A stretch of 64,000 nucleotides of DNA from Bacteroides sp. (GTDB lineage Bacteria > Bacteroidota > Bacteroidia > Bacteroidales > Bacteroidaceae), in the NCBI GenBank assembly GCA_015060765.1, contig SUXW01000002.1:1-64000 (forward strand). The letters are read 5' to 3'. The notes beneath the pieces are model-generated. The model did no database searches and had not been told where the DNA came from. It saw only the letters and a list, made by a program, of their open reading frames with translations. The stretch's first letter is position 1. The number at the start of each line of letters is the position of its first letter. Below are positions 27,073 to 36,944 of this stretch, one piece after another. The position numbers and the translations under genes are program-made.

Positions 27073-28500
27073 ATGAAAATAAAAGGAATATGGGTGATAA
27101 CTATGCTTATGAGCGCTACCCTACTCAATGCGAAAATTAAATTGCCAAACTTAATTGGCGACAACATGATTCTCCAACAACAAACAGATGTCAAACTATG
27201 GGGAGAAGCTACACCAAACTCTTCAATTAAAATTATTCCCTCTTGGAGTGGGAAAGAATATACCTGCAAATCCGATAAACAAGGGAAATGGCTATTAAAA
27301 GTGCAGACTCCTGCAGCAGGATATACTCCGTATGAAATTTCATTTGATGATGGAGAAAAAATTTCAATAAAAAATGTATTGATTGGTGAAGTATGGTTAG
27401 CCTCTGGACAAAGCAATATGGAAATGCCATTAAAAGGTTTTGGTGGTTGTTGTATCATGGATGGAATAAATGACATAGCTTATGCTTCCGAGAACAAAGG
27501 TGTTCGAATGTTTACCGTCCCCAAACGACAATGTTATGATCTTCAGATTACTTGTGAAGGTCAATGGAACATTCCTTCTCCCGCTACAGCAGGTGATTTC
27601 AGTGCTACAGCCTATCACTATGCTACTTCTTTAAGCCGAGTACTTCAAATACCGATTGGAATTGTCAGCTGTGCATATGGAGGAGCAACTGTAGAGAGTT
27701 GGCTACCCAAAGAAATCCTACAAAATTACAACGATGTTCCTACAGATAAAGAAGGAATCGAAAAATGGCAAGAGTGGACACGTCCAATGTTGATGTACAA
27801 CGGTATGCTGAATCCTGTAAAAAATTATACCATTAAAGGATTTATCTGGTATCAAGGAGAATCAAATGTATCCCGATATGATACGTATGGTGAACGGTTC
27901 GCTACAATGGTTGAACATTGGCGTAAAGAATGGGGGCAAGGAGAACTACCTTTTTATTATGTAGAAATTGCGCCATATGATTACGACCAATCACATGAAG
28001 ATGAAAAATCGCCCTATTTACGGGAAGCTCAATTCAAAGCTCAAAGTATGATACCCAATAGTTTTATGATTAGTACAAATGATTTGGTTGAGCCATACGA
28101 ACGAATGAACATTCATCCTAGAAATAAAACAACATTAGGACGTCGATTAAGTTATGCCGCATTAAATCTGACATACGGTTATAAACAATTCCACATCTAT
28201 CATCCACAATATAAGAGTCTACGCATTGAAGGCAACAAAGCTTATGTGGGATTCGACCATATAGAAATGGGATTATGTAGGAACTATGATATCAAAGGAT
28301 TTGAAATTGCCGGAGAAAACAAAATATTCTACCCAGCTGATGATGTATACTTACAATGGCAGACCAACGAATTTATCATCACTTCATCCAAAGTATTGAA
28401 TCCTGTAGCAGTACGCTATTGTTTTCATGATTTCCAAATAGGAACAATTATTGGGGGAAATGAGCTACCAGCTATCCCTTTCCGAACAGACAATTGGTAA
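27073..28500 (+). CDS. SGNH sialate-O-acetylesterase-like esterase
   Basis: Secreted carbohydrate acetylesterase, 475 aa from the ATG at 27073 (the track's 27016 adds an untypical leader). Signal peptide MKIKGIWVITMLMSATLLNA. SGNH-type motifs are GEVWLASGQSNMEMP with the nucleophile serine, YGGATVESW, KGFIWYQGESN, and a DxxH-like end in MNIHPRNKTTLG. Members remove acetyl groups from sialic acid or from plant glycans. It follows the acid-sugar genes by 87 bases and shares their terminator region, so it may release the parent sugar from an acetylated polymer. The substrate is unknown. Confidence 0.8.
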   Translation: MKIKGIWVITMLMSATLLNAKIKLPNLIGDNMILQQQTDVKLWGEATPNSSIKIIPSWSGKEYTCKSDKQGKWLLKVQTPAAGYTPYEISFDDGEKISIKNVLIGEVWLASGQSNMEMPLKGFGGCCIMDGINDIAYASENKGVRMFTVPKRQCYDLQITCEGQWNIPSPATAGDFSATAYHYATSLSRVLQIPIGIVSCAYGGATVESWLPKEILQNYNDVPTDKEGIEKWQEWTRPMLMYNGMLNPVKNYTIKGFIWYQGESNVSRYDTYGERFATMVEHWRKEWGQGELPFYYVEIAPYDYDQSHEDEKSPYLREAQFKAQSMIPNSFMISTNDLVEPYERMNIHPRNKTTLGRRLSYAALNLTYGYKQFHIYHPQYKSLRIEGNKAYVGFDHIEMGLCRNYDIKGFEIAGENKIFYPADDVYLQWQTNEFIITSSKVLNPVAVRYCFHDFQIGTIIGGNELPAIPFRTDNW

Positions 28501-28506
28501 ATCTAT

Positions 28507-28550
28507 AATTAAAGAAGTGGACACATGATTATGCATCCACTTCTTTAATT
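28507..28550. terminator. Bidirectional terminator
   Basis: AATTAAAGAAGTGGA pairs perfectly with TCCACTTCTTTAATT around a 14-base loop, between convergent genes ending at 28500 and 28565. Confidence 0.85.
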
Positions 28551-28564
28551 ATCCAGATATATAT

Positions 28565-29029
28565 TTATTGAAAATAATACAAGAATATAGCTAAACCTTC
28601 CAACGCAGGCTTTCGCTGATCTTTTATTTCAATAGTAAATTTAATTTCAGCTTTAGCTACTCCACGTAAATTTTGAAGATTTTGAAGCGTTGTCTTCAGT
28701 CGAATACTTTGACCCGCTAAAACTGCTTGACCAAACTTCATCTTGTCCATCCCGTAGTTTATCATCATTTTCAGATTATTCACCTCTATAATTTGGTTCC
28801 ACATATACGGGAGCATAGAAAGGGTTAAATAACCATGAGCAATGGTCGTTTTAAAAGGACTTTCAACAGCAGCTTTCTCTGTATCGACATGAATCCATTG
28901 ATGGTCCAATGTAGCATCTGCAAAAAGATTAATACGTTCTTGATTCAACTCAACATAATCAGAAACTCCTAATTCTTGTCCTACATATTTTTCGAAATCT
29001 TCGTAAGAATTGATTATTAATTTAGACAT
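28565..29029 (-). CDS. MaoC-like hot-dog dehydratase
   Basis: Small enoyl-CoA hydratase-like enzyme of the MaoC/hot-dog fold, 154 aa. The catalytic Asp/His motif is seen in LFADATLDHQWIHVDTEKA, followed by SPFKTTIAHGYLTLSMLP. It probably hydrates an enoyl thioester in fatty-acid or related acyl metabolism. It is cytoplasmic and has no signal. It may share the transcript from the histidine kinase and pseudouridine synthase genes upstream. Confidence 0.83.
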   Translation of the reverse strand: MSKLIINSYEDFEKYVGQELGVSDYVELNQERINLFADATLDHQWIHVDTEKAAVESPFKTTIAHGYLTLSMLPYMWNQIIEVNNLKMMINYGMDKMKFGQAVLAGQSIRLKTTLQNLQNLRGVAKAEIKFTIEIKDQRKPALEGLAIFLYYFQ

Positions 29030-29079
29030 TCTATAACTCTTTTAAAAATGATTGCACAAAAGTAGTAAATTTGTGCGAA

Positions 29080-30735
29080 TTATAGCAACTTATATTCAAT
29101 AAATAATCTTTTTCCAGTAATAGGATGTCTAAATTCCAATGACTCTGCATGAAGATACAAACGGTCGGATGGTTGTCCATACAATGAATCACCAACTATC
29201 GGCAAATTCAAGCCCATCAAATGTGCTGAATGTACCCTCAATTGATGAGTCCTTCCCGTCAACGGATAAAAAGCTACTCGAGTAACCCACTGCATATGCC
29301 CGTTTATTATTTTTTTTTCTGTACCTAATATTTCATAACGAGTAACAGACGGTTTACCATCTACTTCATCAACCAATTGATAAGGACGATTCAAATAATC
29401 TGGCCGAAGCGGTAATCGAATGAATCCCTTCCGAAGTAGATTATCAGATATGCATCCATCCAAAAATGCTATATATTTTTTCTTTATTACCCTTGTCTCA
29501 AACAAAATTTGTAACATGGAATGTACTTCTTTATTTTTAGCTACAAGCAATAGTCCAGACGTATCCATATCCAATCGGTGTACCATTAATGGTCCTGTCG
29601 CATCAGGTATTATTTTTTCCAAATAAGTAAAAACAGAAGGTAAGTCATCTTTCCCAGGAACTGAAAGCATACCATGTGGTTTATTTAATACCAATAAATA
29701 CTCGTCCTCATAGACTATTTTTATATCCGAAACTGAAGAACGAACAACAAGCAATGGATTAGGTTCAACATTCAATCCCTCCAACATATGTTTCAATATA
29801 GGTTCACATTTATGTTTGCAAGACGGATAGAAACATCCATGCCTTCTTATTTCTGATTTAGGAGATTCACCCCACCAAAATTCGGCCATAGCCAATGGTT
29901 GAAGTTGATGAAGATATGCATATTGCAACAATTTAGGAGCAGCACATTCACCTGCACCAGCTGGTGGTAGGCAATGACAATATTCTTCAAATATTTCATT
30001 CAGAGTTTTGCTTTCACCTTTTGCATTCTGTAAAACAAAAGCATCAAACAGACGCTTTTGAAGGTTAGCAGAACGAAATTTTCTTATTTTCTTCCATTCA
30101 TTGATTTGATTCATATAATTAGTCAACGCCTGTCGATGCTCTTCAATTTTACAATTCCAATATTTCTCTTGTCGTTTGTATTCCGCATGCTGATATTGGC
30201 TTTCTTTTATCAGAATAGACAAAGTTACATTATCTAACGTTACATTCTTTCTTCGTTGTTCGCGTTCAGTTTTTGCAGACTTCATTATTTCACGATAATC
30301 CGATAAAGCCTTTTCTGCTTTTTGAACCACTACATTCAATTTATTACACAAAGAATGATATACGTCTGAATTTTCCATCTCAATAATTTTCTTATTCAAC
30401 GCTGATATATGTCCTTCCTCTTCCTTAAAAAAGCCGTCTGGATTCAATAAATCATATATCGGAGGAACAAAATGAGAATGAATATTACTTCCCGCCAAAA
30501 TACCAGAAAAAGCAGCCAAATAACCAACCTCACCTTGGGAATCACGTACAATAAGTACACCAAACATTTTTCCCTTTTTCAATTCATCCGACCAATCTGA
30601 ACGTTTTTTCAGATAATTCTGCAATTCATTAGCTGCCGCAAGGCATAAAGGATGAGGTGTATAACAGAAAGGGAATGTAAATTGCGATGGCAACTCCATT
30701 CCCTCAAGCTGATTATATAAAAAATAATGTATCAC
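29080..30735 (-). CDS. Long RluA-family pseudouridine synthase
   Basis: RNA pseudouridine synthase of 551 aa, about twice the length of RluA. The catalytic domain occupies the C-terminal 230 residues: YLLVLNKPHGMLSVPG, the catalytic aspartate in HRLDMDTSGLLLVAKN, GRTHQLRVHSAH and the LYLHAESLEFRHP ending. The N-terminal 300 residues hold a coiled-coil stretch (about 120-220) and a Cys-containing segment (HGCFYPSCKHKCEPIL), the latter like a small metal site. The start is GTG at 30735, overlapping the kinase stop as GTGA. The target rRNA or tRNA position is unknown. Confidence 0.82.
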   Translation of the reverse strand: MIHYFLYNQLEGMELPSQFTFPFCYTPHPLCLAAANELQNYLKKRSDWSDELKKGKMFGVLIVRDSQGEVGYLAAFSGILAGSNIHSHFVPPIYDLLNPDGFFKEEEGHISALNKKIIEMENSDVYHSLCNKLNVVVQKAEKALSDYREIMKSAKTEREQRRKNVTLDNVTLSILIKESQYQHAEYKRQEKYWNCKIEEHRQALTNYMNQINEWKKIRKFRSANLQKRLFDAFVLQNAKGESKTLNEIFEEYCHCLPPAGAGECAAPKLLQYAYLHQLQPLAMAEFWWGESPKSEIRRHGCFYPSCKHKCEPILKHMLEGLNVEPNPLLVVRSSVSDIKIVYEDEYLLVLNKPHGMLSVPGKDDLPSVFTYLEKIIPDATGPLMVHRLDMDTSGLLLVAKNKEVHSMLQILFETRVIKKKYIAFLDGCISDNLLRKGFIRLPLRPDYLNRPYQLVDEVDGKPSVTRYEILGTEKKIINGHMQWVTRVAFYPLTGRTHQLRVHSAHLMGLNLPIVGDSLYGQPSDRLYLHAESLEFRHPITGKRLFIEYKLL

Positions 30736-31775
30736 TTAGGCAATAAAACAATAAACTCTGACCCCACTCCTAAAGTGGAACGGGCTATCACTTTTCCATT
30801 CAACAAATCAGCCAAATTCTTACAGATACTAAGGCCTAAGCCTGTCCCTTGTTTAGAAGAATTAAACTTTTCAAAACGATCAAAGACTTTCGCCAAAGAT
30901 GCTTCAGCAATACCTGGTCCTGTATCTTTTACAGATATCCGAATATTATTAGTATCAACTTCGATTAATGTTAATTCAATCTTTCCCTTCTCTGTATATT
31001 TCACCGCATTCGACATGAAATTCATTACAATTTGTGAAACACGCTTAACATCCGTATTCACTCTTAATTTTTCAGGACAATGCACTTCGAGAGTCACACC
31101 AGGATATAATTTAGGTTCAAAACTTTTACCAATATGTTGTATCAAGCCAGACAACTCCACCTCCTCTCTATTAATTTCTGTCATCCCGGCTTCAATACGT
31201 GACAAGTCGAGTATATCATTAATCAGATTCAGCAGATGCTCACTATTCATTTTTATTATTTTCGCAAACTCTTCACGTTCAGCATCACTGAAACCTGGAG
31301 TAACCATATAGTCAGTAAAACCAACAATCGCATTTAGAGGTGTACGTATTTCATGACTCACATTAGCCAAGAAATCAGACATCATCCGTTCCGATTTTTC
31401 GGCTTTAATACGAGCTTCCAACAGCTCTTTCTGATAGGCAACACGTTGACAGACATCCCTTATCAGCACTAATACATTATCATCATCATAAGGTGTAAAA
31501 CGAGCTTCATAATAACGTATTCCTTTAGGGCCGAAATCAACTTCATATTCCATAATTCTAAGCTGACCGTCAGCCAGACATTCATGAATATTCTCGATGA
31601 ACATTTCAGACACTTCAGGTGAATAAATATTTCGTCCACTTGTTCCAATCAATTCTTCGCGGGTATGAAACAATTCTACATAATCAGATTTCATCACATC
31701 CGTAAAGATAAAATCCTTATTGAAAACGAATATAAATTCCGGTAAGGCACGAATAATTTTTGAGCTTATTTCCAT
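30732..31775 (-). CDS. PAS-domain sensor histidine kinase
   Basis: Two-component histidine kinase, 347 aa, with no membrane segment, so probably a soluble sensor. A PAS-like domain fills residues about 5-115 (ALPEFIFVFNKDFIFTDVMKSDYVELF). The HisKA site is in FLANVSHEIRTPLNAIVGF, and the ATPase domain has the N box (IVMNFMSNAVKYTEKG), DTGPGI and GTGLGLSICKNLADLLNG. A good ribosome-binding site, AGGAGGGG, lies 8 nt before the ATG. No response regulator gene is nearby. It is coupled to the pseudouridine synthase by a 4-nt overlap. Confidence 0.88.
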   Translation of the reverse strand: MEISSKIIRALPEFIFVFNKDFIFTDVMKSDYVELFHTREELIGTSGRNIYSPEVSEMFIENIHECLADGQLRIMEYEVDFGPKGIRYYEARFTPYDDDNVLVLIRDVCQRVAYQKELLEARIKAEKSERMMSDFLANVSHEIRTPLNAIVGFTDYMVTPGFSDAEREEFAKIIKMNSEHLLNLINDILDLSRIEAGMTEINREEVELSGLIQHIGKSFEPKLYPGVTLEVHCPEKLRVNTDVKRVSQIVMNFMSNAVKYTEKGKIELTLIEVDTNNIRISVKDTGPGIAEASLAKVFDRFEKFNSSKQGTGLGLSICKNLADLLNGKVIARSTLGVGSEFIVLLPK

Positions 31776-31837
31776 AATTAGCCCCTCCTTTTCAAATCCT
31801 AATATTTTTCAAGTTTATCTTCAAGTTTAACGATGAA

Positions 31838-31868
31838 CAAATGTATACAAAAATATAGAAACAACAAA
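31838..31868 (-). promoter_or_regulatory. Promoter for the PAS kinase operon
   Basis: On the minus strand TACATTTG (31845-31838) with TTTG (31868-31865) exactly 19 bases upstream matches the Bacteroides -7/-33 consensus well. Confidence 0.7.
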
Positions 31869-32126
31869 AAAATCCCATTTATTTTTTGAATACAAAGTCT
31901 TATAGCGAGAAAGAAAGTAACATTTTAACATTATCTATCCCAAACAAGTCGCCATAATTTCATTCCAAACAAACTAATTTACAAAATGTTGCAACAACAA
32001 TTTATTATATACATAGTTCAAACAATTCTATTCTATGACAAATTAGACACAATCAATTAACAAATTCATTGACTAAAATGATGTAAATTATCACCTTATT
32101 AGAAGATATTATTCGCAATTAATTCC

Positions 32127-32134
32127 TATCTTTG
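32127..32134 (+). promoter_or_regulatory. -7 element before the export operon
   Basis: TATCTTTG matches TAnnTTTG 41 bases before the start of the Wza-like gene. A -33 TTTG is not evident at the right spacing. Confidence 0.5.
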
Positions 32135-32174
32135 CAAATTATTGGATAATATAATCAAATACTATACAAATATT

Positions 32175-34583
32175 ATGGTAAAGAAACTTGTTTTACTATT
32201 TTTATCTTCTATGATGCTTTGTAGTGTTTTACAAGCACAATCCATGAGTGATGCACAAGTCATAGAATATGTAAAGACAGCAACAGCTGCCGGAAAATCG
32301 CAAAAACAAATTATCAACGAATTGGCTTTAAGAGGAGTTACCCGTGCTCAAGCAGAAAGGATCAAAGCACGTTATGATGAGCAACAAACTTCCAAGCAAA
32401 GTATGGGAGCCTTGGCCAAAAATCGAATGAGAAGTAGCAATGATATTACAGAAACAATGGTAGAAGGTGAAATGGATGCCATTACAGCAGAGTTGACCGA
32501 TCCTACCGAACAAAGTACTGCCGTTGCTTCACGTATCGTATTTGGACGTAACATCTTCAACAGTCGCAATTTGACATTTGCTCCTAGTCAGAATATGGCT
32601 ACTCCAACCAACTACAAATTAGGTCCTGGTGATGAAATCATCATCGATATTTGGGGAAGTAACCAAAACACCATTCGAGAAACGATTTCACCTGATGGTA
32701 ACATCAATATCGAAACATTAGGACTTATTTATCTTAATGGGATGACAGTAAAAGAAGCCGACAATTATTTAAGACGTGAATTGAGTAAAATCTATTCGGG
32801 TATTGACGGTAAAGATACAGATATCAAATTAAGTTTAGGTCAAATACGTACCATACAAATCAATGTAATGGGAGAAGTTGCCGTACCAGGGACCTATGCT
32901 TTATCGTCCTTCTCAACTGTTTTTCATGCACTTTATAGAGCCGGTGGGGTAAATAATCTGGGTAGTCTCCGTAACATCTATTTAATGAGAAACGGCAAAA
33001 AAATTGCCACACTCGATGTTTATGATTTCATATTGAAAGGAAAGACAATGGAAGACATCCGTTTGCAAGAAGGTGATGTAGTAATTGTTCCTCCATATGA
33101 ATTATTAGTCGACATCCAAGGCAATGTCAAGCGTCCGATGTACTATGAAATGAAAAACGGTGAAACGGTAAAGAACTTGATTGATTATGCAGGCAGTTTT
33201 ACTGGTGATGCCTACACTAAGAACATTCGTATGACCAGACAAAACGGACGTGAATACCAGATATATACAATCGACGATATGGACTATTCCGTATTCAAGT
33301 TAATGGATGGTGATGTACTCAGCGTCAGTGCCATGTTGGACCGTTATGAAAATCGTATTGAAATCAGTGGAGCCGTTTATCGTCCTGGTATCTATCAGTT
33401 TAGTGGTCAATTAAATACAGTCAAGCAATTGGTTGAAAAAGCCGAAGGATTAATGGGGGATGCATTCTTGAATCGTGCTGTATTACATCGTCAACGGGAA
33501 GATTTGACATTAGAAGTTATACCCATAAACATCAAAGCTGTTATGGAAGGGAATTCTCCAGATATTGCCCTTCAACGAAATGACAAACTTTATATTCCTA
33601 GCATTCATGATTTACAGGATGTTGGTAATATTTCTGTTTTTGGCGAAGTAGCCAATCCGGGTACTTTTCCTTACGCAGACAATACCACATTGGAAGACAT
33701 TATTATTCAAGCTGGAGGATTGAGAGAATCTGCATCTACTATACGCGTAGATGTTTCTCGACGTATCAAAGACAGCAAAGGTACTGAAAAGCCTAATCAA
33801 ATAGGTGAATTGTTCTCTTTCTCTTTGAAAGACGGATTTGTTGTTGATGGTGAACAAGCATTCCAATTGCAACCATACGATCAAGTATTCGTACGTAGAA
33901 GTCCAGCATATCAAGCTCAAATCAATGTAGCAGTTAATGGTGAAATCCTTTATGGTGGTAGTTATGCTTTAACTCAAAAAACTGAAAGAGTAAGCGACCT
34001 TGTTAAAAAAGCAGGTGGTGTAACCCCATATGCTTATGTCAAAGGAGCACGTCTTTCAAGAAGGATCAATGCAGAAGAACGCAGACGTATGCAAGATGTT
34101 CTGAAGATGGCTGACAATGGTCAAGATTCTATAGATGTTACAAAGATAGATTTTGGCAATATATATTACGTAGGGATTGATTTGGAAAAAGCAATTGCCA
34201 ATCCCGGATCGGATTTTGATATTGTTTTGCGTGAAGGAGACGTACTTACCATACCAGAATACAACAATACCGTACGAATCAGCGGTGCAGTGATGTATCC
34301 TAACACTGTAACGTATCAGGACAATAAAAAATTGAAACATTACGTAGAACAAGCAGGAGGATATGGTTTCAGAGCTAAAAAGAACAAAGCATATATTATA
34401 TATATGAATGGGCAAGTGGCTAAAGCTAAGAAATTGAGTAGCAGTGTTATTCAACCAGGATGTGAAATCATTGTACCGACCAAAGAAAAGAGCAGTTTCA
34501 AACTGGAAAATATGTTATCAATAGCAACTACAAGTGCTTCATTAGCAACTATGATTGCAAGTATTGCAAACATTCTCAAATAA
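32175..34583 (+). CDS. Wza-like polysaccharide export protein (SLBB repeats)
   Basis: Outer-membrane/periplasmic polysaccharide secretin, 802 aa. The track start at 32142 is upstream; the signal peptide begins at 32175 (MVKKLVLLFLSSMMLCSVLQAQ). After an N-terminal region comes the Poly_export domain (NYKLGPGDEIIIDIWGSNQNTIRETISPDGNINIETLGLI), then several SLBB beta-grasp repeats (INVMGEVAVPGTYAL, VDIQGNVKRPMYYEM, IEISGAVYRPGIYQF, ISVFGEVANPGTF, VRISGAVMYPNTVTY). It ends in a hydrophobic tail. No lipobox cysteine is visible, unlike classical Wza. Bacteroidetes members of this size export capsule or exopolysaccharide. It is paired with a Wzz-like gene 8 nt downstream. Confidence 0.88.
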   Translation: MVKKLVLLFLSSMMLCSVLQAQSMSDAQVIEYVKTATAAGKSQKQIINELALRGVTRAQAERIKARYDEQQTSKQSMGALAKNRMRSSNDITETMVEGEMDAITAELTDPTEQSTAVASRIVFGRNIFNSRNLTFAPSQNMATPTNYKLGPGDEIIIDIWGSNQNTIRETISPDGNINIETLGLIYLNGMTVKEADNYLRRELSKIYSGIDGKDTDIKLSLGQIRTIQINVMGEVAVPGTYALSSFSTVFHALYRAGGVNNLGSLRNIYLMRNGKKIATLDVYDFILKGKTMEDIRLQEGDVVIVPPYELLVDIQGNVKRPMYYEMKNGETVKNLIDYAGSFTGDAYTKNIRMTRQNGREYQIYTIDDMDYSVFKLMDGDVLSVSAMLDRYENRIEISGAVYRPGIYQFSGQLNTVKQLVEKAEGLMGDAFLNRAVLHRQREDLTLEVIPINIKAVMEGNSPDIALQRNDKLYIPSIHDLQDVGNISVFGEVANPGTFPYADNTTLEDIIIQAGGLRESASTIRVDVSRRIKDSKGTEKPNQIGELFSFSLKDGFVVDGEQAFQLQPYDQVFVRRSPAYQAQINVAVNGEILYGGSYALTQKTERVSDLVKKAGGVTPYAYVKGARLSRRINAEERRRMQDVLKMADNGQDSIDVTKIDFGNIYYVGIDLEKAIANPGSDFDIVLREGDVLTIPEYNNTVRISGAVMYPNTVTYQDNKKLKHYVEQAGGYGFRAKKNKAYIIYMNGQVAKAKKLSSSVIQPGCEIIVPTKEKSSFKLENMLSIATTSASLATMIASIANILK

Positions 34584-34591
34584 TATCAAAG

Positions 34592-35740
34592 ATGGCTGAA
34601 GATAAGAATTACACACAGATACCTCAAGATGAGGAAGAAATGGAAATCGATTTGATGGAATATGCCCGTAAATTATGGGATGCCAGAAAATTATTGCTGA
34701 AAGTTATTGGTATAGCAACCATTGTAGGATTGGTCATAGCATTCACTACGCCCAAGAAATATACTGTCAATGTCACTTTAGCTCCTGAATCAATGAAAGG
34801 TTCAAGTAGTCTTTCTGGGATTGCTTCCATGTTAGGTGTAGGTGGATTGAACATGGGAAATGAAGCCGATGCTTTGAATGTTACCCTGTATCCTGACATC
34901 GTATCTTCTACACCATTCATTTTAGATTTATTAGACACTCCAATAAGGGATCTCGATGAAGATACCCCTGATACCACATTAATAGGCTATTTGGAAACAC
35001 AAAAAAGTTCGCTTATTGGAACAGTTATGTCGTTACCATTTAAAGCAATTGGCGCTATTACATCGTTATTTTCTTCAGAAGAAGACGAAGAGAACAATGG
35101 CAACAAAGAAATGAATCCTTTCCACCTCACAAAAAAAGAAGCCAAAATAGTAACAGGCATGAAACAATTAATAGTAGCCAATGTTGATAAGAAAACAGGG
35201 GTAACAACTATGTCAGTAACCCTTCAAGATCCATTGGTCTGTGCTATCATTGCAGACACAGTCATAGCTAAGTTACAAGAAAAAGTAACCAAGTATCGTA
35301 TCAGTAAAGCAGAAAACGACAGCAAATATTGGGAACAAATTCATAAAGAAAGGCAACAAGAATACTACAAGGCGCAACAAGCCTATGCCAATTACGTAGA
35401 TGCAAACAAAAGTGTTGTACTTCACAGTGTGATGACAGAGCGTGAACGTCTACAAAACGAAATGAATTTAGCTTATCAAGTTTACAGTAATGTAGCAACC
35501 CAATTGCAATTGGCCAAAGCCAAAGTACAGGAAGCCAAACCTGCATTTGCTGTAGTTGAACCAGCAACAGTTCCACTTCAGCCCTCTGGTACAAGTCGAA
35601 AAATGATTTTGATTGGTATCGTATTTTTGGCTTTTGCAGGTACTGCTGCATGGATATTGTTTGGCAAAGATTTTTGGTTTAAGATTAAAGATGAATTTAT
35701 AAAGGATCCGTCTAAAACGACAGAACCTTTAAATGAATAA
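34592..35740 (+). CDS. Wzz-like chain-length determinant
   Basis: Polysaccharide co-polymerase, 382 aa, with two inner-membrane helices (about 38-50 and 335-350) and a long periplasmic coiled-coil region rich in Glu, Lys and Gln (QIHKERQQEYYKAQQAYANYVDANK). The motif EIDLMEYARKLWDARKLLL precedes the first helix, and the PxxP-like segment AVVEPATVPLQPSGTSRKMI precedes the second. There is no C-terminal tyrosine kinase domain. It acts with the upstream Wza-like exporter to set chain length. No Wzx, Wzy or glycosyltransferase genes are in the window. Confidence 0.85.
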   Translation: MAEDKNYTQIPQDEEEMEIDLMEYARKLWDARKLLLKVIGIATIVGLVIAFTTPKKYTVNVTLAPESMKGSSSLSGIASMLGVGGLNMGNEADALNVTLYPDIVSSTPFILDLLDTPIRDLDEDTPDTTLIGYLETQKSSLIGTVMSLPFKAIGAITSLFSSEEDEENNGNKEMNPFHLTKKEAKIVTGMKQLIVANVDKKTGVTTMSVTLQDPLVCAIIADTVIAKLQEKVTKYRISKAENDSKYWEQIHKERQQEYYKAQQAYANYVDANKSVVLHSVMTERERLQNEMNLAYQVYSNVATQLQLAKAKVQEAKPAFAVVEPATVPLQPSGTSRKMILIGIVFLAFAGTAAWILFGKDFWFKIKDEFIKDPSKTTEPLNE

Positions 35741-35753
35741 ATAAGATTTTATT

Positions 35754-35826
35754 GTCATTCAAACCAATGGTATATAAATAGTTACATAGACTATTTCTAT
35801 ATATCGTTTGTTTGAATGACTTTTTT
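35754..35826 (+). terminator. Long branched terminator after wzz
   Basis: GTCATTCAAAC (35754-35764) pairs with GTTTGAATGAC (35810-35820), followed by TTTTTT. Inside, AAATAGT pairs with ACTATTT flanked by TATATA repeats. It separates the export genes from gmd/fcl and may be partial. Confidence 0.75.
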
Positions 35827-35853
35827 AAAGACTAATCAACCAATAATAAATAT

Positions 35854-36939
35854 ATGAGAAAAGTAGCGTTAATTACCGGTATTACCGGACAGGATGGTTC
35901 GTTTTTGGCGGAATTCCTAATTGAAAAAGGATATGAAGTACATGGCATATTACGCCGTTCATCTTCATTCAATACAGCACGTATTGAACATCTCTATTTA
36001 GATGAATGGGTACGTGATATGAAAAAGAGTCGTCTCATCAACCTTCATTGGGGAGATATGACAGACAGTAGTTCACTCATACGTATCATCAGCGACATTC
36101 ATCCGACTGAAATATACAATTTAGCTGCACAGAGTCATGTCAAAGTAAGTTTTGACGTACCCGAATATACAGCAGAAGCCGATGCAGTGGGTACTCTTCG
36201 GTTACTTGAAGCTGTGCGTATCTGTGGATTGGAAAAAACATGCCGCATTTATCAAGCATCCACATCCGAATTATATGGTAAAGTCCAAGAAGTTCCTCAA
36301 AAGGAAACAACTCCATTCTATCCACGTTCACCTTACGGTGTAGCCAAGCAATATGGTTTTTGGATAACCAAAAATTATCGCGAAAGTTATGGTATGTATG
36401 CCGTTAATGGAATACTCTTCAATCATGAAAGCGAGCGACGTGGCGAAACATTCGTAACACGAAAAATCACATTGGCCGCAGCTCGTATAGCTCAAGGATT
36501 TCAAGATAAATTGTATTTGGGTAATTTGGATTCCCTCCGTGATTGGGGATATGCTAAAGACTATGTAGAATGTATGTGGCTGATTCTTCAACATGATACT
36601 CCTGAAGATTTTGTCATAGCTACAGGAGAATATCATACCGTTCGCGAATTTGCAACATTAGCTTTTAAAGAAGTAGGTATAAACCTGAGATGGGAAGGAG
36701 AGGGAGTCAATGAAAAAGGTATAGACATTTCTACTGATAAAGTTTTGGTTGAAGTCGATCCTAAATACTTCCGTCCTTGTGAAGTGGACCAGCTTTTAGG
36801 CGACCCCACCAAAGCAAAGACTCTTTTAGGATGGAACCCACAAAAAACATCATTCCCGGAACTTGTTCGCATTATGGTAGAGCATGATATGCGATTTGTG
36901 AAAAAACTTCACATGAAAGCTTTGTTGGATAAAGAATAA
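35854..36939 (+). CDS. gmd: GDP-mannose 4,6-dehydratase
   Basis: First step of GDP-L-fucose synthesis, converting GDP-D-mannose to the 4-keto-6-deoxy sugar in the cytoplasm. 361 aa, the family length. The NADP site is [31 protein letters not shown], and the catalytic triad is in ASTSELYG (Thr/Ser) and [15 protein letters not shown] (Tyr-x3-Lys). [18 protein letters not shown] is a Gmd signature. It is followed by fcl after 5 nt, so the pair makes GDP-fucose for capsule, exopolysaccharide or protein O-glycans. Confidence 0.95.
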   Translation: MRKVALITGITGQDGSFLAEFLIEKGYEVHGILRRSSSFNTARIEHLYLDEWVRDMKKSRLINLHWGDMTDSSSLIRIISDIHPTEIYNLAAQSHVKVSFDVPEYTAEADAVGTLRLLEAVRICGLEKTCRIYQASTSELYGKVQEVPQKETTPFYPRSPYGVAKQYGFWITKNYRESYGMYAVNGILFNHESERRGETFVTRKITLAAARIAQGFQDKLYLGNLDSLRDWGYAKDYVECMWLILQHDTPEDFVIATGEYHTVREFATLAFKEVGINLRWEGEGVNEKGIDISTDKVLVEVDPKYFRPCEVDQLLGDPTKAKTLLGWNPQKTSFPELVRIMVEHDMRFVKKLHMKALLDKE

Positions 36940-36944
36940 AGGAC

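Larger units (their letters stand above)
31776..32174. other. Divergent promoter region, kinase and export operon
   Basis: About 400 bases, very AT-rich, no gene seen. It carries outward promoters on both strands (listed separately). No inverted repeats of the type that flank phase-variable capsule promoters were seen. Confidence 0.6.

Noticed and set aside
21190-28500. Sialic acid catabolism operon (NanA-like aldolase, SSS symporter, sialate O-acetylesterase)
   Set aside because: No NanK, NanE or sialidase is present, while PdxA2 and DUF1537 point to acid sugars.
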